From assembly GCF_900172235.1 (NCBI RefSeq), contig NZ_FWFQ01000007.1:83601-147600 (forward strand): a stretch of 64,000 nucleotides of DNA, given 5' to 3'. The notes beneath the pieces were generated by a model. It saw only the letters and a list, made by a program, of their open reading frames with translations. It did no database searches and was not told the DNA's origin. Below, one piece after another: positions 61,806-64,000 of this stretch (position 1 is the first letter of the stretch; the number at the start of each line of letters is the position of its first letter). This stretch comes from Pseudoruegeria aquimaris (lineage in GTDB: Bacteria; Pseudomonadota; Alphaproteobacteria; Rhodobacterales; Rhodobacteraceae). Made by a program: the position numbers and the translations under genes.

Positions 61806-62696
61806 CTAGGCGATCCCGGTCAGGCTGCGCTGGGCGTCGCTCCATTGCCGGGGCGGGGTGCCGTACATCCGTTTGAATTCCCGGCTGAATTGCGAAGCAC
61901 TTTGGTATCCCACGTCCAGCGCCGCAGCGTTCACGCTCATGCCGCCCGCGATCTTCATCGCCGCCCGGTTCAGCCGCATGGATTTCAGAAACTGGATGGG
62001 CGAAAGCGTGGTGGCCTGCTTGAACTTGCGATGAAACACGGCCCGGCTCATGCCGGCGCGGGCGGCCATGCCGTCGATCGAGGCCTCCTCGCTCAGGTGC
62101 GAGGACAGATGAGCGATGGCGCGGGCAATGGCGTTCTCCGCGCCGAAGGCGGCGCGGGCAAAGGGCCCGGCCTCGCCTTTCAGGATCGCATAATACAGCT
62201 CCCGCAGACGTGCCGCGCCAAGCACTGCCGTGTCCATCGGGCTTTCGCCCAGTTGCAGCAGGCGCAGCAGCGCATCTGCAAACCCGGCATCCCAGCGCGC
62301 GAGGCAAAGGCCGCTTGGCGCGGGCGTTTCGGCCCGCTGCCCCGGGCCGGAGGTGCTCTCCATGTCCATGATCAACTCGAGCATCAGCCGCCGATCCAGC
62401 GACACCAGAACCCCGTAGAGCGGGGCTTCGGGGGAGGCTTCAGGCGTGCCCGCCTGCACCGGCATCGAGGTCGGGCAGCACAGGTACTGGCTGTCGTCGT
62501 AGACATAGTGCCGCCCGTCCAGAACGGCCTCCTTGCGACCGCTGACGATGGCGATGACGGAGGGCTTATAGACGGCGGGCGCACAGGGCATGGCGGTGCA
62601 GGCGCGAAACAGCTGCACGCCCGGAAGGCCGGTTTCCGTCAGCCCGTCTGCACGGGTACGGCTTGCGATGAGTGTTCTGAGCGCTGTCTTGTCCAT
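61806..62696 (-). CDS. AraC family transcriptional regulator
   Basis: A 296-residue regulator. The N-terminal cupin-like effector domain (about 15-170) includes VIAIVSGRKEAVLDGRHYVYDDSQYL. The C-terminal AraC HTH (about 195-290) has MAARAGMSRAVFHRKFKQATTLSPIQFLKSMRLNRAAMKIA and NAAALDVGYQSASQFSREFKRMYG. It is divergent from the SDR gene and probably controls it, since the shared region carries a 22/21-bp tandem repeat typical of AraC binding. Confidence 0.92.
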   Translation of the reverse strand: MDKTALRTLIASRTRADGLTETGLPGVQLFRACTAMPCAPAVYKPSVIAIVSGRKEAVLDGRHYVYDDSQYLCCPTSMPVQAGTPEASPEAPLYGVLVSLDRRLMLELIMDMESTSGPGQRAETPAPSGLCLARWDAGFADALLRLLQLGESPMDTAVLGAARLRELYYAILKGEAGPFARAAFGAENAIARAIAHLSSHLSEEASIDGMAARAGMSRAVFHRKFKQATTLSPIQFLKSMRLNRAAMKIAGGMSVNAAALDVGYQSASQFSREFKRMYGTPPRQWSDAQRSLTGIA

Positions 62697-62727
62697 GCAG
62701 GCGATCTAGGGGCGGATAGGGTTCAGT

Positions 62728-62771
62728 GGCAATAGGTTTGAGACGATCAGGCAATAAAATGAGATAATCAG
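62728..62771. promoter_or_regulatory. Tandem AraC-type operator repeats
   Basis: Two near-copies: GGCAATAGGTTTGAGACGAT continuing CAG (62728-62750) and GGCAATAAAATGAGATAATC continuing AG (62750-62771), including TGAGACGATCAG and TGAGATAATCAG 21 bases apart. AraC-family dimers commonly bind such direct repeats about two helical turns apart. Confidence 0.6.
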
Positions 62772-62787
62772 CGCTATTTGAGCGCTG
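62769..62787. promoter_or_regulatory. Inverted repeat in the AraC/SDR divergent region
   Basis: CAGCGCT-ATTTG-AGCGCTG is a perfect 7-bp inverted repeat adjoining the second AraC-type repeat, 75 bases before the SDR start. Confidence 0.45.
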
Positions 62788-62861
62788 CATTGCGATTTAT
62801 GTGCACCTCACAGAGCATCTATGGGCCGTGCTGGCCCTGCCGGATACGGAAAGGAAACCCA

Positions 62862-63812
62862 ATGGCAAAAGATCTGACCTTCGGCCCCAAGGGCTGGCTG
62901 CCCACGCGGCTGCCGTCGCTTGCGGGCAAAACCTACGTGATCACCGGGGCCAACGCCGGGGTAGGATTTCAGGCCGCGCGGATGTTTCTGAGCAAAGGCG
63001 CATCCGTGGTGATGCTGAACCGCAGTGCCGAGAAATCGCAGGCCGCCGTGGCCGCGCTGAAGGCGGAATACGGGGCGGAGGCCGACGTCCGCTTCATCCG
63101 TATGGATCTGTCGGTTCTGGCCAGCGTGCGGGAGGCTGCCGCGGAAGTGCTGCGCACTGAGCCCCGGATCGACGCGCTCATCTGCAACGCCGCCATCGCG
63201 CAGGTGCCGGAGCGCAAGCTTACCGTGGACGGGTTTGAAAGCCAGCTTGGCACCAACCACTACGGCCATTTCCTGCTCTGCGGGATGCTGTTTGACCGGC
63301 TGGAGGAGTCCCATGGCCGGATCGTGGTGGTGGCGAGCCTCGGTTACCGGATGGGCCTGCGCACCATCAAGTTCGACGATATGAACTGGGCGCAGAACTA
63401 CGGTTCCAACAAGGCCTACAGCCAGAGCAAGCTGGCGCAGATGATGTTTGCCTATGAGCTGCAGGACAGGATCGCGGCCGCGGGGAAATCCGTGCGTGTC
63501 TACGTCTGCCATCCGGGCTCTTCGGCCACGTCGCTGATCACCACCAGTGGCAGCCCCCTCACGCGTGCCCTCTTCTGGGCGATGAAGAAGACGCCACTGG
63601 TCCAGACCGCGGAACAGGGTGCCTACCCGGAGGTCATGTGTGCCACGGAATCCGGGCTCACCGAGCGCGCGCTCTACGGCCCTACGGGCCGCTTGGAGGT
63701 CGTTGGCCCGGTGGGGCGGGGCTCGCTTGAGCCGCATGCCTATGACAAGCCCGTTATGGAACGGCTCTGGACCGTTTCGGAAGAGGCAACGGGCTTCCGC
63801 TGGGCCGTCTAG
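62862..63812 (+). CDS. Short-chain dehydrogenase/reductase (protochlorophyllide reductase-like group)
   Basis: A 316-residue SDR. The cofactor-binding motif YVITGANAGVGFQAARMFLSKGASVVML (about 24-51), NAAIAQ (the NNAG equivalent, about 107) and the catalytic YSQSKLAQMMFAYEL (Y-x-x-x-K, about 186) with upstream VVASLGYR Ser are present. It resembles the retinol-dehydrogenase/POR-like group; substrate unknown. ATG 62862 is preferred over 62778. Its stop overlaps the transposase stop in CTAG (63809-63812), at the boundary of an IS element. Confidence 0.87.
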   Translation: MAKDLTFGPKGWLPTRLPSLAGKTYVITGANAGVGFQAARMFLSKGASVVMLNRSAEKSQAAVAALKAEYGAEADVRFIRMDLSVLASVREAAAEVLRTEPRIDALICNAAIAQVPERKLTVDGFESQLGTNHYGHFLLCGMLFDRLEESHGRIVVVASLGYRMGLRTIKFDDMNWAQNYGSNKAYSQSKLAQMMFAYELQDRIAAAGKSVRVYVCHPGSSATSLITTSGSPLTRALFWAMKKTPLVQTAEQGAYPEVMCATESGLTERALYGPTGRLEVVGPVGRGSLEPHAYDKPVMERLWTVSEEATGFRWAV

Positions 63813-64000
63813 GTCGTGGACTCATAATGTCTGATCCAGAGCCTTGAGCAAGCGAGGTGAAGTGCGGCGAGGAAGTTTGCTGCGGTTTTGAAGTATCGCG
63901 TTGCGATGCCGCGGAAGTGTTTGAGACGATTGAAGAACCGTTCGACCTTGTTGCGTTCGCGGTAGAGGTCTCGGTCGACGGTCCTGACCACGCGGACGTT
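63809..64000 (-). mobile_element. IS5-family insertion sequence, right-hand part with transposase C-terminus
   Basis: The minus strand carries the C-terminal part of an IS5-family DDE transposase, ending at TAG (63811-63809): VDRDLYRERNKVERFFNRLKHFRGIATRYFK and FLAALHLACSRLWIRHYES. The Glu in KVERFF is the likely third catalytic acid. The element continues past the window. The terminus lies at about 63809-63830 (GACTCATAATGTCTGATCCA resembles an IS5-type end). Its stop is shared with the neighbouring SDR gene in a CTAG palindrome. Confidence 0.82.

Overview
The window is high-GC DNA from an alphaproteobacterium, most probably Rhodobacterales (Roseobacter/Rhodobacteraceae). Supporting evidence: an F0-only ATP synthase operon with a duplicated b-type subunit (atpI-B-E-F'-F), the order rpoZ-rsh-DUF2062-pdxJ-ABZJ_00895-acpS-lepB-rnc-era-DUF1491-recO, a zf-CHCC small protein, a single bifunctional Rsh, and an operon of dimethylglycine/sarcosine dehydrogenase-type flavoproteins. 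These assignments come from reading the translations; no database search was possible.

Left part (1-22 kb): the start of an alpha-2-macroglobulin-like gene, yaaA, recQ, a YggT membrane protein, a thioesterase, a UMF1-type transporter, mepA, a phytase-like esterase, a queuosine-precursor transporter, arfB and an aminotransferase/phosphotransferase pair. Next come the NAD-salvage genes pncB and pncA flanking a hybrid sensor kinase, then trhO, a geranylgeranyl-reductase-like flavoprotein, an LprI-like protein, a divergent oxidoreductase/LysR pair, a NYN-domain protein and folK. The only stretch over 300 bases without an established gene is 8222-8664. It holds an SD-masking hairpin, a strong-SD mini-ORF, a clear terminator and possibly one more small ORF.

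Centre (22-44 kb): the conserved rpoZ-to-recO block, a META protein, a NUDIX hydrolase, an ArsR regulator and an EamA transporter. These are followed by the F0 ATP synthase operon, a second geranylgeranyl-reductase-like paralogue, a tungstate ABC transporter (tupB-C-A), polA, a 59-residue zinc-finger protein and an ABC ATPase without a neighbouring permease.

Right part (44-64 kb): a HIT protein; a divergent pair of a branching glycosyltransferase and a sulfotransferase followed by an orphan TolC-like lipoprotein (possible surface-glycan modification); adenosine kinase, nth, an FkbM methyltransferase and an Ada-like protein. Two lipoproteins sharing a glycine zipper follow. Then comes an operon led by an XRE-cupin regulator, with two DMG/sarcosine-dehydrogenase-type paralogues, a homocysteine S-methyltransferase and an MDR oxidoreductase, probably for methylated-amine (betaine-type) demethylation. 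The second dehydrogenase gene is broken by a single in-frame TAG. The window closes with an AraC regulator, a divergent SDR and the 3' end of an IS5-family element.

Most notable non-coding signals: a dispersed hairpin-plus-conserved-tail repeat whose four clear copies all lie between convergent genes; the SD-masking hairpin at 8248-8290; an apparent AUU start with a perfect SD; a NUDIX gene with a 13-base match to the anti-SD; and AraC- and LysR-style operator repeats. No tRNA, rRNA or CRISPR array was recognised.
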